In this document: positions 33,752 to 43,706 of the stretch, piece after piece | Layout: the number at the start of each line of letters is the position of its first letter | How positions within the stretch are numbered: the first letter of the stretch is position 1 | Source: Colwellia sp. | GTDB taxonomy: Bacteria; Pseudomonadota; Gammaproteobacteria; Enterobacterales; Alteromonadaceae | Length of the DNA stretch: 64,000 nt | Assembly (NCBI GenBank): GCA_013215385.1 | Contig: JABSOY010000009.1 | Coordinates: 186,001-250,000, forward strand | Reading direction: 5' to 3' | Position numbers and translations under genes: made by a program | Notes under the pieces: generated by a model | Told to the model about the DNA's origin: nothing | Databases searched by the model: none | Seen by the model: only the letters and a program-made list of their open reading frames with translations

Positions 33752-36433
33752 CTAATCCTGTGAATAAAACGGTGTGTTGTAATATTGACCACCAATATCT
33801 AACCATTCACTCAATAATTTTAGTTCATCGTCTGTCATGGTATTTTGATGGATAACATTATTGATAACTTCAAAGAAACGTCCGCTTGCCGCAGCGCTAT
33901 TTGTTGATAGTATTGGCTGTATCGTCACGGTTGTTAATACAGGAATAGCATTACCTTCTGCATCTAAAACAAGCTCACCTTCATTATCAATTTCAAAAAC
34001 GATATTAGCGTTTTCATCCAGTACCGGTATTAATCGATCAATTAAAATACCCTCAATGGTTTCTTGTTCAACATCATTAAAAAACAGCTCGCGATAACTC
34101 GTTAAGTGGGCAATTTGATCACTCGATGGTCTCGCGGATAAATCTAATTGCCCAGCAGGCACTTGTGCAAAACCATCACTATCAGCAATGCTGTGGCAGC
34201 TGGTGCATGTTTTGTTGTCAAAAATTTCAGGTGTTTCGGCGGCTGCAAATTCACGAGGTACATCCCATAACGGCTGAATATGCTCTTGGTAATTGATTTG
34301 AATGCGGCAATATGGTGTCCAGTTTTCAAAACATGCAACGCCATTTGGCGGTACTGTCGACAGATTTTCATAGGAATAATCTATGCTTGGGTTAACCACT
34401 GAAATGTCTGGATTTGTCCAGCGGTCTTGATAAAGAATGCTGGCGGTAAGTTGCGCTAAGCCATTAACCATTTCATCAGCTTCAGCCATGGTTTGCCCTT
34501 GCATCGGGATAATGTCTTGGGTAGCATTGGTATAAGCTGTACCGCCAATTGCGCCGCTATTAATACTTGCCGGTTGAGCATCAATTCTGCCGTGTGGCTG
34601 TTCGCTATTTGCTGTATGGCAGCCATTACACTGTAATACTTCTCCGGGTTTTAAAGTAATCCACTGGCGATGTCGACCATTAATACGTTGGCCATTCTCA
34701 TCTAAGACACTGATAGCAAAAGGCGTGTTTGCCGGTACTTTAACTTTCACCGAACCGTCAGGTTGAATAGGCGTATAGCCCATGATTTCTCGCATTAATT
34801 GATTATTACTGCGACCAAAATCGGTATTAGCAATATCTCTTACTTCATCTGGTGGCATGGGAACACCACGAATTATTCGTAAAAAGCGTGCGGGTAGATT
34901 AACTGCAGGAGTTAGCGATGGATCACTTAAACGAGCGATCCCTTGTGGGTTATTATTTTGCACCGTGACATCTATGCCATCAAAATCATAAACGCTACGA
35001 ATATGAATAGCTGCGGAAAGTTCAGCACTTAATTCAGCATCGAGTTCATTACCAATGACCTTGTCAGCAATAAAGTTTTTTCCTTGCTCGGACGGTCTCA
35101 TCACCAGCGCTTCGGTAATTATGCTACCAGCTTGTGTTGTGGCGACAAGTTGCTGGGTATTATCGGCATTATTCAATAACCATAACTCAAACAATGGCTC
35201 AGCCAATTCGAGTGTTTCATCAGCTAGCTGCTCTGCACTTAATTGACCACATGCTCTGATCACGTCATCAACGACAACACGACAAATATCCCAACTCATT
35301 AAATAACGCTTACTATTGTCAGGTAACGGGTAAAGATAATTTAGTCGCCCCGATGCAGAAAAGTCTGATGAGAAGGTAAAATTCAAACTATCGCTCAAGG
35401 CTAAGTCTGTCACTGCGTTTACTTGAGCGCCTGATGCTATAGTCGCTTGTTCGTTATCAATGTAGTCATTAATGTTGATCAGCACCGGTCTTTTTTGATA
35501 AGCCGTTTCATCCTGCGAACCAAGTAAAATTAAAATATCGCCATTGGCCATTTGCTGCGGTTTAATAAATTCGACCCGTTCGTTTTGCTCATCAAGCATT
35601 AATTGATGTGAATGCCAACCGAAGATAAGAGTATTGTCTGTACCATCTGGATTCATGCGGTAGAGGTTAATACCGTGCTCGCCACCCATAGCATCCCAAC
35701 GGCTATACAATATTTGACCACTATGTAAAACCAAGGGGTAGAAGTCATGACTCAAATTAAAAGTAAGTTGCTCAATTGACGTGCCGTCAGCGTTCATCAC
35801 ATGAATATTGAAAGTTTCGTTATCTCGGCGCTCATCTAAAGCTGTGTATTGTGGTTTGCCCTCGTCGAGTAATATTGCCCGAGATAATCGTTGCCGTGTC
35901 GAGGCAAAAATAATACGGCCATCTGGTAAAAAAGACGCCATTAAATCGTCACCTTGCTCGGCAACTGTGTCACTACTAATAATGCGTGCTAAGTTTTGTG
36001 TCGATGTTTGATAACGCCAGATATTCCATCGAGGCTGGCCTTCCTCGTTAGCATCGGCTAATTCAGGTGCTCTAATTGAAAAAAGCATGGTTTGACCATC
36101 ATCAGATACGCTGAGATCTCGAATATCAATAAGCTGGTCTTCGCCAAATAATAACGCGGTTAAGTTAGTAATGGGTGAGTCGGCAAAGGCATTTCTTTTG
36201 ATTAATAAGCTAGCCCCAGGATTAAAGGTAGCTGGGTCGCGCGCATCAAAACGTACTGGCGTTGCCTCATTTTCGTCGGTTTGCGTATCTAACGTTCGTT
36301 CGATATAGACAACGGGATATTCAACCAGAACAGGATCAGCTGTTTCGTCCTTAATTGCTGTTTCGGTATTACAAGCCGAAAGCAAAAAAATGACCGCTAA
36401 GATTACAACTTTATATCCCAACATCACCCTCAC
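33752..36433 (-). CDS. HzsA-like heme lipoprotein with beta-propeller
   Basis: The 893-residue protein has a lipobox LLSAC (Cys21), a central region with PD40/WD40-like blades (for example DLMASFLPDGRIIFASTR, YPLVLHSGQILYSRWD) and two heme-c CxxCH motifs: CNGCH (602-606) and CTSCH (743-747). The layout matches the hydrazine-synthase-alpha-like family, members of which occur far outside anammox bacteria. It is predicted to be an outer-membrane or periplasmic electron-transfer protein; no hydrazine chemistry is implied. It is the first gene of the minus-strand arm and diverges from the plus-strand arm with 250 bp between them. The ATG at 36424 is an alternative start. Confidence 0.85.
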   Translation of the reverse strand: MRVMLGYKVVILAVIFLLSACNTETAIKDETADPVLVEYPVVYIERTLDTQTDENEATPVRFDARDPATFNPGASLLIKRNAFADSPITNLTALLFGEDQLIDIRDLSVSDDGQTMLFSIRAPELADANEEGQPRWNIWRYQTSTQNLARIISSDTVAEQGDDLMASFLPDGRIIFASTRQRLSRAILLDEGKPQYTALDERRDNETFNIHVMNADGTSIEQLTFNLSHDFYPLVLHSGQILYSRWDAMGGEHGINLYRMNPDGTDNTLIFGWHSHQLMLDEQNERVEFIKPQQMANGDILILLGSQDETAYQKRPVLININDYIDNEQATIASGAQVNAVTDLALSDSLNFTFSSDFSASGRLNYLYPLPDNSKRYLMSWDICRVVVDDVIRACGQLSAEQLADETLELAEPLFELWLLNNADNTQQLVATTQAGSIITEALVMRPSEQGKNFIADKVIGNELDAELSAELSAAIHIRSVYDFDGIDVTVQNNNPQGIARLSDPSLTPAVNLPARFLRIIRGVPMPPDEVRDIANTDFGRSNNQLMREIMGYTPIQPDGSVKVKVPANTPFAISVLDENGQRINGRHRQWITLKPGEVLQCNGCHTANSEQPHGRIDAQPASINSGAIGGTAYTNATQDIIPMQGQTMAEADEMVNGLAQLTASILYQDRWTNPDISVVNPSIDYSYENLSTVPPNGVACFENWTPYCRIQINYQEHIQPLWDVPREFAAAETPEIFDNKTCTSCHSIADSDGFAQVPAGQLDLSARPSSDQIAHLTSYRELFFNDVEQETIEGILIDRLIPVLDENANIVFEIDNEGELVLDAEGNAIPVLTTVTIQPILSTNSAAASGRFFEVINNVIHQNTMTDDELKLLSEWLDIGGQYYNTPFYSQD

Positions 36434-36493
36434 TTATATCCCTTTAAAAATCATTTCAAAAAGTAACACATTTGTCAAAAAGTGTAAAATTTC

Positions 36494-36520
36494 TTGACAT
36501 TATTGCTATCAAGTTACAAT
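36494..36520 (+). promoter_or_regulatory. Putative promoter in the divergent region of the redox cluster
   Basis: TTGACA (36494-36499) and TACAAT (36515-36520) are good -35 and -10 boxes spaced 15 bp, slightly short. It would give a leader of about 155 nt before the ATG at 36684, which has AGGAGA. No obvious opposing promoter is seen for the minus arm. Confidence 0.35.
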
Positions 36521-36683
36521 GTTTCCATACTTTTTACCTACTTATATTTAACTTATTTCTGTTGTTGATTGGTTAAAAGCAACACTAATAAATAGATAGG
36601 TAACTGATTTACCAGTTGTTATCCAAACAATTCTTGATAAATTTATAAACATCATTAACTGAAAATAATTTCAAGGAGAGCAC

Positions 36684-37955
36684 ATGAATATACAAGACCG
36701 TATGAAAATCAGACAAGGTTTGTGTAAAAACATACTCCACTCGAAAATATTTTATCGTGGTTTTCTTCGTTTATTAGTCATAATTATTTCTGTAAATTTA
36801 GTCTCACTTGCCCATGCAGGAACCTTAGAACAAGCGAAACGATTGCACGATAGATTAACAGGTGTTGCTGCGTCAGAAATGACTTTGCTTGAAATGGTCG
36901 CATTGCTTGATGACAATAAACCTATTGAAGCCGCATACAAAGCCATGGAAACACCCGCCTTTTATTCCACTACCCTAAAATTATTTGCAACACCAGCAAC
37001 CAATACCGACCAAGATATTTTTGCGCCGTTAAACGACTATAGTGCAACCTTGATTGGCATGGTCAGAGATGATGTCGATTTTAGAGAAATCCTACAAGCA
37101 GATATCCTTTACATCGGTAAAGACAGCTTAGGTTTACCTGCTTATAACACTAACAATAATGCGCATTATCAGGCACTAGAAGATCAGTTTATAGATTTAT
37201 CCACCGGTTTAGAGCGCACGACACAGTCTAGCTTAAACGGTTTACCTAGCGCTGCAACCGCCGGCGTATTAACAAGTAGAGCCGCAGCGAAAGAGTTTTT
37301 CTATTTGGGCACGAATAGAGCCATGCTTAGATTTACGTTAATGAATCATTTGTGTACTGACTTAGAGCCATTAAAAGACACCACTCGTTCTCCTGATCGA
37401 ATTCGTCAAGATGTTAGTCGCAGCCCTGGTGGCGACAGCCGATTATTTCTTAATAACTGCCTCGGTTGCCATAGTGGCATGGACCCATTGGCTCAAGCTT
37501 TCGCCTATTACGAATATGACTTTGATGGTGAAACAGACCCCACCGGCGAATCAGGCGCAATCTCATACAATCAAGCCGGTCAAACGGATGCAAAAACAGG
37601 TACCCGCGTCCAAAGTAAATATCATAATAATTCAACCACATTTCCCTTCGGCTTTGTCACTAAAGACGACCAATGGCAAAATTATTGGCGTGAAGGTATC
37701 AATCAAAAACTTGGCTGGGATGAAAACTTGACTGGCAAAGGCGTAGGCGCAAAGTCCTTCGGGCAAGAGTTTGCCAACAGCCAAGCCTTTGCACACTGCC
37801 AAGTAAAAAAAGTATTTAACACTGTTTGTCTTCGTGACGCTGAAAGTGCTAATGATTTAGCACAAATTAGCTCAACCACAGAGTCGTTCAAGCAAAACGC
37901 TTATCAGCTTAAGCGGGTCTTTGCTGAAGTTGGCGAATATTGCATGGGAGAGTAA
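36684..37955 (+). CDS. Exported single-heme cytochrome-like protein
   Basis: The 423-residue product has a signal peptide (cut after SLAHA, residue 45) and one heme c motif CLGCH (259-263) in NNCLGCHSGMDPLAQAFAYYEYD, which resembles the CxxCH...MDP motif of planctomycete-type DUF1588/DUF1585 proteins. A central stretch TTQSSLNGLPSAATAGVLTSR also recalls that family. It is the first gene of the plus-strand arm with ribosome binding site AGGAGA. It may hand electrons between the LamG cytochrome and the HzsA-like protein; that link is inference. Confidence 0.8.
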   Translation: MNIQDRMKIRQGLCKNILHSKIFYRGFLRLLVIIISVNLVSLAHAGTLEQAKRLHDRLTGVAASEMTLLEMVALLDDNKPIEAAYKAMETPAFYSTTLKLFATPATNTDQDIFAPLNDYSATLIGMVRDDVDFREILQADILYIGKDSLGLPAYNTNNNAHYQALEDQFIDLSTGLERTTQSSLNGLPSAATAGVLTSRAAAKEFFYLGTNRAMLRFTLMNHLCTDLEPLKDTTRSPDRIRQDVSRSPGGDSRLFLNNCLGCHSGMDPLAQAFAYYEYDFDGETDPTGESGAISYNQAGQTDAKTGTRVQSKYHNNSTTFPFGFVTKDDQWQNYWREGINQKLGWDENLTGKGVGAKSFGQEFANSQAFAHCQVKKVFNTVCLRDAESANDLAQISSTTESFKQNAYQLKRVFAEVGEYCMGE

Positions 37956-37957
37956 AG

Positions 37958-40438
37958 GTGACAAATTTACTGAATAAACACGTTAAAAATTACCTAACAA
38001 AATACTTAACAATACACCTAGCAACATTCGCTTTAGTGTTAGGCCTAGGTGCTTGTGGCGGAGGTGGCGGTGAAGTAGAAACAAATCCACCAGAACAGCA
38101 AGATCCGCAAACCATTGAATATACTGGGCCTGCCCCCGCTACTGAAGACATTCAAAAGTATAAAACATTTCTGTGGGACAATATTTCAACCGCAGATAAG
38201 TGTGGCACCTGTCATACAGAAGGCGGCCAAGCGCCTTATTTTGCCAGCCGTAACGATGTAAATGACGCTTATGCGGCAACCAGCTCACTGGTTAATTTAG
38301 CTAACCCTGCCGCATCTCGCTTAGTGGAAAAAGTAGCAGGTGGCCATAATTGTTGGCTAGCGAGTAACAGTGCTTGTGGCGAAACCATGGCGCAATGGAT
38401 CAAGTTATGGGCTGATGACCGAGTAACGACTGCCAATACTATCGAACTGACCGCGCCAGTGATACGTGAGCCAGGTGCCAGCAAAAATTTTCCTGATCAT
38501 AGCGCACTCTTTAATGAGCATGTCTATCCGATAGTTAACCAATACTGTGTCGGTTGTCATAGCGAGTCAGCCAATGTTTCACAATCGCCCTTCTTTGCTA
38601 GTAACGATGTTGAGCAAGCCTATGAATCAGCAAAACAAGTGATTAATTTAGACAACCCTGCACAATCCAGACTGGTTATACGCTTAGGCAGCGAGTTTCA
38701 TAACTGCTGGAGCGATTGTCAAAGTGATAGTTTAACGATGTTAACTGCCATTACTGCCTTAAGTGATCAAATTGCCGTTGATGAAATATCCCCTGAAATG
38801 GTGGTATCTAAATCATTACGTTTAACTGATGGTATTACTGCATCAAGTGGCGGGCGATTTGAATCAGATATTATCGCTTTGTATCAATTTAAAACCGGCG
38901 AAGGCAATATTGCTTATGATACTTCAGGTATTTCTCCTGCCGCTAACCTAACGTTAGATGGCGATATTGAATGGTTAGGCAGCTGGGGGTTATCGTTCAC
39001 TAACGGTAAAGCACAAGCAAGTACCGCGACCAGCAAAAAATTTCATGATTTAATCACCTCCACCGGTGAGTTTTCCGTAGAAGCATGGCTAACACCTAAT
39101 AACGTTGTGCAAGAAGGTCCGGCACGTATTATTACTTATTCAGCAGGTGATACTGATCGGAATTTCATGCTCGGCCAAAGCCAGTACAACTACGACTTTT
39201 CATTGCGAACCGAAAATTCAAATCCTAACGGCGATCCCGCTCTTAGTACACCTGATGCTGATGAAATACTGCAGGCAACTTTGCAGCATGTTGTACTGAC
39301 TTACCATGCCACAACGGGTCGACGCATTTATGTGAATGGCAATTTAATTGATATTACCGACCAAGATATTGCGCCATTGGCGACTTGGGACGATAGTTTC
39401 GCGCTCATTTTGGGCAAAGAAGCTTCAAATCAACATATTTGGCAAGGCGACATTCGTTTACTGGCGATTTATAATCGCGCCTTGGCGCAAGAACAAATTG
39501 CGCAAAACTATGACGTAGGCGTCGGTGAAAAATTCTTCTTATTATTTTCAATCAGTGAACTTATCAACTTAGCCAATACCTATGTAATGTTTGAAGTCAG
39601 CCAGTTTGATAACTACAGCTACTTATTCAACGGGGCTTCGATAGTCAATATCGATGGCACACCGGTATCAACAGCTTTTGATGTTAAAAGTTTGCGCATT
39701 GGTTTAAATGGTAAAGAAAGTGCACAAGGACAGGCATATAGCAATATTGACCTTACCATCGCTAGCTCACAAGATTTAACAGAGCCATTAAGCATCTCGC
39801 CCTTGGGCACGATTATCGGTCTTGAAAAAGGCGCTAACCAAGACGAATTTTTCTTAACCTTTGAAAAACTTGGCGAACATACTAATGTAAAAATTCCTGG
39901 GGTATTTACCACACCTGACGAAGTACCGGCAAGCACAGAGACGGCGCAAATAGGCATCAGAAATTTTGCTGAAATTAACCATAATATGAGTGTGTTAACC
40001 GGGGTTGCTCAAGAAACCAGCAAGGTTTTTAATACCTATCAATTGGTTAAACGTCAGTTACCGAGTATTGAAAACATTGAAACCTTTATTTCTGCTCAGC
40101 AAATGGGCATTACTCAATTAGCCATAGCCTATTGCGATAGCGCTATTGAAACCGATAATATCCGCAGCACTTGGTTTCCTGATGTCGATTTTACTCAGCC
40201 ACCCAGTATTGCGCTGAGTAGCAGTGAACGAACACATTTGTTAACACCGTTATTAGCGCAATTAATCCCCCTTACGGTGGCAACACAACCTGACAAAAGC
40301 TTGGTCTATAACGAACTCGATAGTTTAATTACCCGATTATCGGTATGTGATGGCAGCTGTACGCAAGAGCGAACACGCACAATAGCTAAAGCAAGTTGTG
40401 CCGCCGTACTTGCCAGTGCTGTGATGTTAGTACAGTAG
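37958..40438 (+). CDS. LamG-domain lipoprotein with two heme c motifs
   Basis: The GTG at 37958 (GGGAG before it) is preferred over the upstream ATG at 37940, which overlaps the preceding gene. Of 826 residues, the lipobox is LGAC (Cys33) followed by a Gly stretch, and two heme motifs are CGTCH (82-86) and CVGCH (197-201). A LamG/concanavalin-like domain lies around 330-520 (EFSVEAWLTPNN, WQGDIRLLAIYNRALAQEQI). It is an outer-membrane-anchored cytochrome with a carbohydrate or protein-binding module. The remaining C-terminal 300 residues have no named domain. Confidence 0.85.
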   Translation: MTNLLNKHVKNYLTKYLTIHLATFALVLGLGACGGGGGEVETNPPEQQDPQTIEYTGPAPATEDIQKYKTFLWDNISTADKCGTCHTEGGQAPYFASRNDVNDAYAATSSLVNLANPAASRLVEKVAGGHNCWLASNSACGETMAQWIKLWADDRVTTANTIELTAPVIREPGASKNFPDHSALFNEHVYPIVNQYCVGCHSESANVSQSPFFASNDVEQAYESAKQVINLDNPAQSRLVIRLGSEFHNCWSDCQSDSLTMLTAITALSDQIAVDEISPEMVVSKSLRLTDGITASSGGRFESDIIALYQFKTGEGNIAYDTSGISPAANLTLDGDIEWLGSWGLSFTNGKAQASTATSKKFHDLITSTGEFSVEAWLTPNNVVQEGPARIITYSAGDTDRNFMLGQSQYNYDFSLRTENSNPNGDPALSTPDADEILQATLQHVVLTYHATTGRRIYVNGNLIDITDQDIAPLATWDDSFALILGKEASNQHIWQGDIRLLAIYNRALAQEQIAQNYDVGVGEKFFLLFSISELINLANTYVMFEVSQFDNYSYLFNGASIVNIDGTPVSTAFDVKSLRIGLNGKESAQGQAYSNIDLTIASSQDLTEPLSISPLGTIIGLEKGANQDEFFLTFEKLGEHTNVKIPGVFTTPDEVPASTETAQIGIRNFAEINHNMSVLTGVAQETSKVFNTYQLVKRQLPSIENIETFISAQQMGITQLAIAYCDSAIETDNIRSTWFPDVDFTQPPSIALSSSERTHLLTPLLAQLIPLTVATQPDKSLVYNELDSLITRLSVCDGSCTQERTRTIAKASCAAVLASAVMLVQ

Positions 40439-40506
40439 GGGAGCCAATATGTTGATACCAAATAACGCTACAAATATGTCGATAAAGTTAATAAAGGGAC
40501 AAAAAT

Positions 40507-42084
40507 ATGACCAGACCTAAGCACTTGCACCCAAACAGTCCTTTATTGTTTCCTGATCATAAAAAGCCGATGACCCGCCGTGACTTTATTACTTCGGGTT
40601 TGCGTACCGGTGGTCATGCGGTGGCCGGTTTGTCTTTGTTCAGTTTATTCGCTAATTCCAATAAAGCGCATGCGACACTTTCTCCAGACTTGGAAGCGTT
40701 AAGAGCATCGTGCGGTATTAACGTCGCAGGAGCTGGAAAAATTCCCTTCATCAGTTTTGACCTAGCCGGTGGTGCTAATATTGCTGGTTCTAATGTCTTG
40801 GTGGGTGGCGCTGGTGGGCAGCAAGATTTTCTCTCAACCGCAGGTTACAACAAGCTCGGCCTACCCGGTGATATGGCACCGTCGATCGCTAATCCTGCGA
40901 GTGGTTTATCAGACTTTATTAATACCGAACTTGGTTTAGCGTTTCATTCAGACTCGCCATTTTTACGCGGTATCATAGAGAAAACCTCAACTGAAACCAG
41001 AGCTCGTATTAATGGCGCTGTGCTGCCAAGTCGTTCAGATAACGATACCAGTAATAATCCGCATAATCCTATGTATGCTATTGCCGCTGCGGGTGCCGAT
41101 GGCTCATTAATGCCGTTAATTGGCTCACGTAATAGTGACTCGGGTGGCAACTCGATGTCAGCAACAAATTTTATCGATTTAAGTAAACGCCCAACTAAAA
41201 TTGATCGCCCGAGTGATGTTACTGGCTTAGTCGATGTTGGCGATTTATTTAATTTACTTTCGCAACAAGACGCGGTCGCCGTTATGGAAAGTATCCAACG
41301 GATAAGTGCGCAAAAGTTAGCATCAGTTAACAGCCAAGTAACCCGAGATGATGTTATTAAAGACTTAGTGAATTGCGGTTATGTGAAAAGTGCTGATTTG
41401 GCTGATCGTTTTGGTGATCCATCTACCCTAAATCCGCTTTTAGACCCTGATATCGTTGGCCCCGCCGGGATATTTACCATCAATGAATTTGATGCAGAAG
41501 CAGAGTTTCAAAAAACCGCTTCGATTATGAAATTAGTGGTTAATGGTTTCTCGGGTGCTGGCACGGTAACTATGGGTGGCTTTGACTATCATACAGGGGA
41601 ACGTGGCACCGGCGAGTTACGCGATTTACGTGCCGGACGTTGTATGGGGGCCTGTTTGGAATATGCCGCTCGACGAAATATGCCATTAATGATGTATGTC
41701 TTTAGTGATGGCTCTGTGGCCAGCAATGGCCGTATTGATGATTCTGTTGAAGGCAGAGGCAAAGGTGAATGGACCGGTGATAATTCATCAACGGGTGCGT
41801 CATTCTTTTTAGTCTTTAACCCTGCGGGTAAACCCCAACTAACCGGTGGCAATGCTGACCAAATGGCGCGACAACAACAAATAGGTTTTATGCGCTCAGA
41901 TGCATCCGTTGATACCGCGTCGGCCCCTTCGGCCAATAACGTCAACTTATTAGTTGAAACCGTACTGCTTAACTACATGGCATTACATGGTGAACAAGGT
42001 GCATTTTCTGCGGTGGCACCACAACAAGGCCTAGGTAATGCAGCAATGTTAGATGCCTTAACGGCGTTTCAACCTATTGTCTGA
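40507..42084 (+). CDS. DUF1501 protein, Tat-exported
   Basis: The 525-residue protein has a twin-arginine signal TRRDFITSGLRTGGHAVAG (RR at 24-25) and the DUF1501 fold (metal-phosphatase/sulfatase-like), with SFDLAGGANIAGSN, GGFDYHTGERGTGELRDL and FSDGSVASNGRI recognised. Members usually sit beside a CxxCH protein, as here. Residues 425-432 read DNSSTGAS, similar to the Dxx[S/T]GA[S/T] consensus used by ApbE, and an ApbE gene is immediately downstream on the opposite strand. Flavinylation here is a hypothesis only. Folded export through Tat is compatible with a cofactor loaded in the cytoplasm. Confidence 0.85.
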   Translation: MTRPKHLHPNSPLLFPDHKKPMTRRDFITSGLRTGGHAVAGLSLFSLFANSNKAHATLSPDLEALRASCGINVAGAGKIPFISFDLAGGANIAGSNVLVGGAGGQQDFLSTAGYNKLGLPGDMAPSIANPASGLSDFINTELGLAFHSDSPFLRGIIEKTSTETRARINGAVLPSRSDNDTSNNPHNPMYAIAAAGADGSLMPLIGSRNSDSGGNSMSATNFIDLSKRPTKIDRPSDVTGLVDVGDLFNLLSQQDAVAVMESIQRISAQKLASVNSQVTRDDVIKDLVNCGYVKSADLADRFGDPSTLNPLLDPDIVGPAGIFTINEFDAEAEFQKTASIMKLVVNGFSGAGTVTMGGFDYHTGERGTGELRDLRAGRCMGACLEYAARRNMPLMMYVFSDGSVASNGRIDDSVEGRGKGEWTGDNSSTGASFFLVFNPAGKPQLTGGNADQMARQQQIGFMRSDASVDTASAPSANNVNLLVETVLLNYMALHGEQGAFSAVAPQQGLGNAAMLDALTAFQPIV

Positions 42085-42129
42085 TTGTCTAAATCTAAGC
42101 CTAAGACAAGCCCAGATTAATCACTTCGT

Positions 42130-43119
42130 TTAAAGAGATTTATTGCGTTGTAGCCCTTTTGATACATGTAAAGTTTGCTGATTATCAATAATTATGGCTT
42201 CATAGTCAGGCAGCTGTTCAATAAAAGCCATGCCCTCTTGCAAACCTTTCACAAATACCGTTGTTGATAACGCATCAACATAAGTCGAATCTTTACCAAT
42301 AATAGAGACACTGACGACCTTTCTTGCTGAGTCGCCGGTTTTAGGATTAATAATGTGATGGTAACGAACACCGTCTTCAATAAAGTAACGTTCGTAATCG
42401 CCCGATGTTGAGATGGATTCATTACTAAGCGGTAGTTTGACCGCAGTTTTTTCTTCAGCTCTCGGATGTTTAATGCCTACATACCAAGGTCGACCACGGC
42501 GATCACCCAATAAACCGGTATCACCACCGGCACTGACTAACGCATGTTTTATGCCTGCAATTTTTAATAACTCAAGACATCTCTTGACCGCATAACCTTT
42601 GGCAATGCCTCCTAAATCAATTTTTACATCTGAGTGGCTAAAACGAACGGTCGACTTTGCTCTGTCTAAAATAACCGCATGATAATCGATGGCTTTTAAT
42701 GCACGCTCAATCGAAGCTTGACTGGGTTTTTGCTTTTTTCGATAGTCGTACTGATATCCAACCGATGCATAAGTAATATCAAACGCGCCATCACTCAGCT
42801 CAGCTATTTTTTGTGACTCATTTAATAACTCAAATAGTTCGCTAGTGATCACAACAGCTTGAGTGCCCGCTTTGCTATTCACTAAACTTAACTCACTCGT
42901 TGTTTTGTAAGGACTCATGGCTCGATCAATACGATGCATTTCCTCTTGCACTAACACAATCAACTGCTGAGAAGTGCTATTGACCTTTGCAGACTCATCT
43001 AACCAAAACTCGATATGTGCTTGGGTGCCCATGACTTTAAAATTATTACTAAACCACTCTGCAGACACAGTGTCAGTAAATAATAAAAGGATAGTGGTAA
43101 ATATTATGCGTTTTGACAT
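42130..43119 (-). CDS. apbE: FAD:protein FMN transferase (ApbE)
   Basis: The 329-residue protein has a signal peptide (ends near DTVSA) and ApbE motifs: NNFKVMGTQAHIEFW, DGAFDITYASVG, KIDLGGIAKGYAVK, HHIINPKTGDSARK and VDALSTTVFVKG, where the Asp before Ala-Leu-Ser binds Mg. ApbE moves FMN from FAD onto Ser/Thr of periplasmic proteins. It converges with the DUF1501 gene (45-bp gap) and completes the redox cluster. An ApbE with DUF3570, DUF4266 and a thioredoxin is a repeated association I recall from flavinylation surveys. Confidence 0.93.
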   Translation of the reverse strand: MSKRIIFTTILLLFTDTVSAEWFSNNFKVMGTQAHIEFWLDESAKVNSTSQQLIVLVQEEMHRIDRAMSPYKTTSELSLVNSKAGTQAVVITSELFELLNESQKIAELSDGAFDITYASVGYQYDYRKKQKPSQASIERALKAIDYHAVILDRAKSTVRFSHSDVKIDLGGIAKGYAVKRCLELLKIAGIKHALVSAGGDTGLLGDRRGRPWYVGIKHPRAEEKTAVKLPLSNESISTSGDYERYFIEDGVRYHHIINPKTGDSARKVVSVSIIGKDSTYVDALSTTVFVKGLQEGMAFIEQLPDYEAIIIDNQQTLHVSKGLQRNKSL

Positions 43120-43442
43120 CGCTAGCTGAACTCTTTTTATAGTTGATATACTGTCTTGACTTACCAGTAAATAAATTCACTTACTAAAGATTTTCGTGGC
43201 AGACAGATGTTAAGTTTAGCATCATGTACGATCATTAATACCACAAAATAGTCTATTCATAATGACTAAAAAACCGCCTCAAAGGACGGTCTTCTTACCG
43301 CTAACAGATATAGTGTAGAACAAGTGCCCGCAGAATTGTATCCGCCATCACACTAGCAGCACTTACTAACACCAGGGTAAATAACAGTACTTTGATGTTA
43401 TAAATATTCTTGTTAGGTGCTTACTGCCGTTAAATTAAAAAA
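43120..43442. other. Intergenic 323 bp upstream of apbE
   Basis: No gene is visible. The 43268-43290 terminator lies in the middle and separates the upstream membrane gene from apbE, whose promoter must be between 43120 and 43265. Confidence 0.35.
43268..43290 (-). terminator. Rho-independent terminator of the small membrane gene
   Basis: On the minus strand the sequence reads a short GC-rich hairpin ACCGTCC-TTTGA-GGCGGT (one mismatch/bulge) followed by six T. It lies 150 bp past the stop of the gene at 43443. Confidence 0.55.
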
Positions 43443-43667
43443 TCATAAGCAACATGTTTTTGATTTGTTTCTCCTCTCGCAGTTAACATCTTTGGATCTT
43501 TCCTGTTTTATGATGCTGGCATGAGAGATATACCAACCACCGACCATAAAGATGAATATAATATTGGTTTGCGCATTACCTTTTATTAAGTATGCCAAAG
43601 TGAGCATTAATACTGCCCAAATAATTGAATGGATTAAGGCAATTTTTTTATCTTTTAAAATACTCAT
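43443..43667 (-). CDS. Small two-helix membrane protein, unknown
   Basis: The 74-residue protein has two hydrophobic segments (about 10-26 and 32-48) and a basic Cys-containing tail. It diverges from the GntR-family regulator by 175 bp that contain repeats, so it may be controlled by that regulator. No family is recognised. Confidence 0.6.
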   Translation of the reverse strand: MSILKDKKIALIHSIIWAVLMLTLAYLIKGNAQTNIIFIFMVGGWYISHASIIKQERSKDVNCERRNKSKTCCL

Positions 43668-43706
43668 AAGTTCACTCTTATCGTTATATTGGAATTAAAT
43701 ACCACT

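Noticed and set aside
33752-36433. Functional hydrazine synthase
   Set aside because: The HzsA-like fold is present, but the other synthase subunits are absent and the family occurs widely in non-anammox bacteria.
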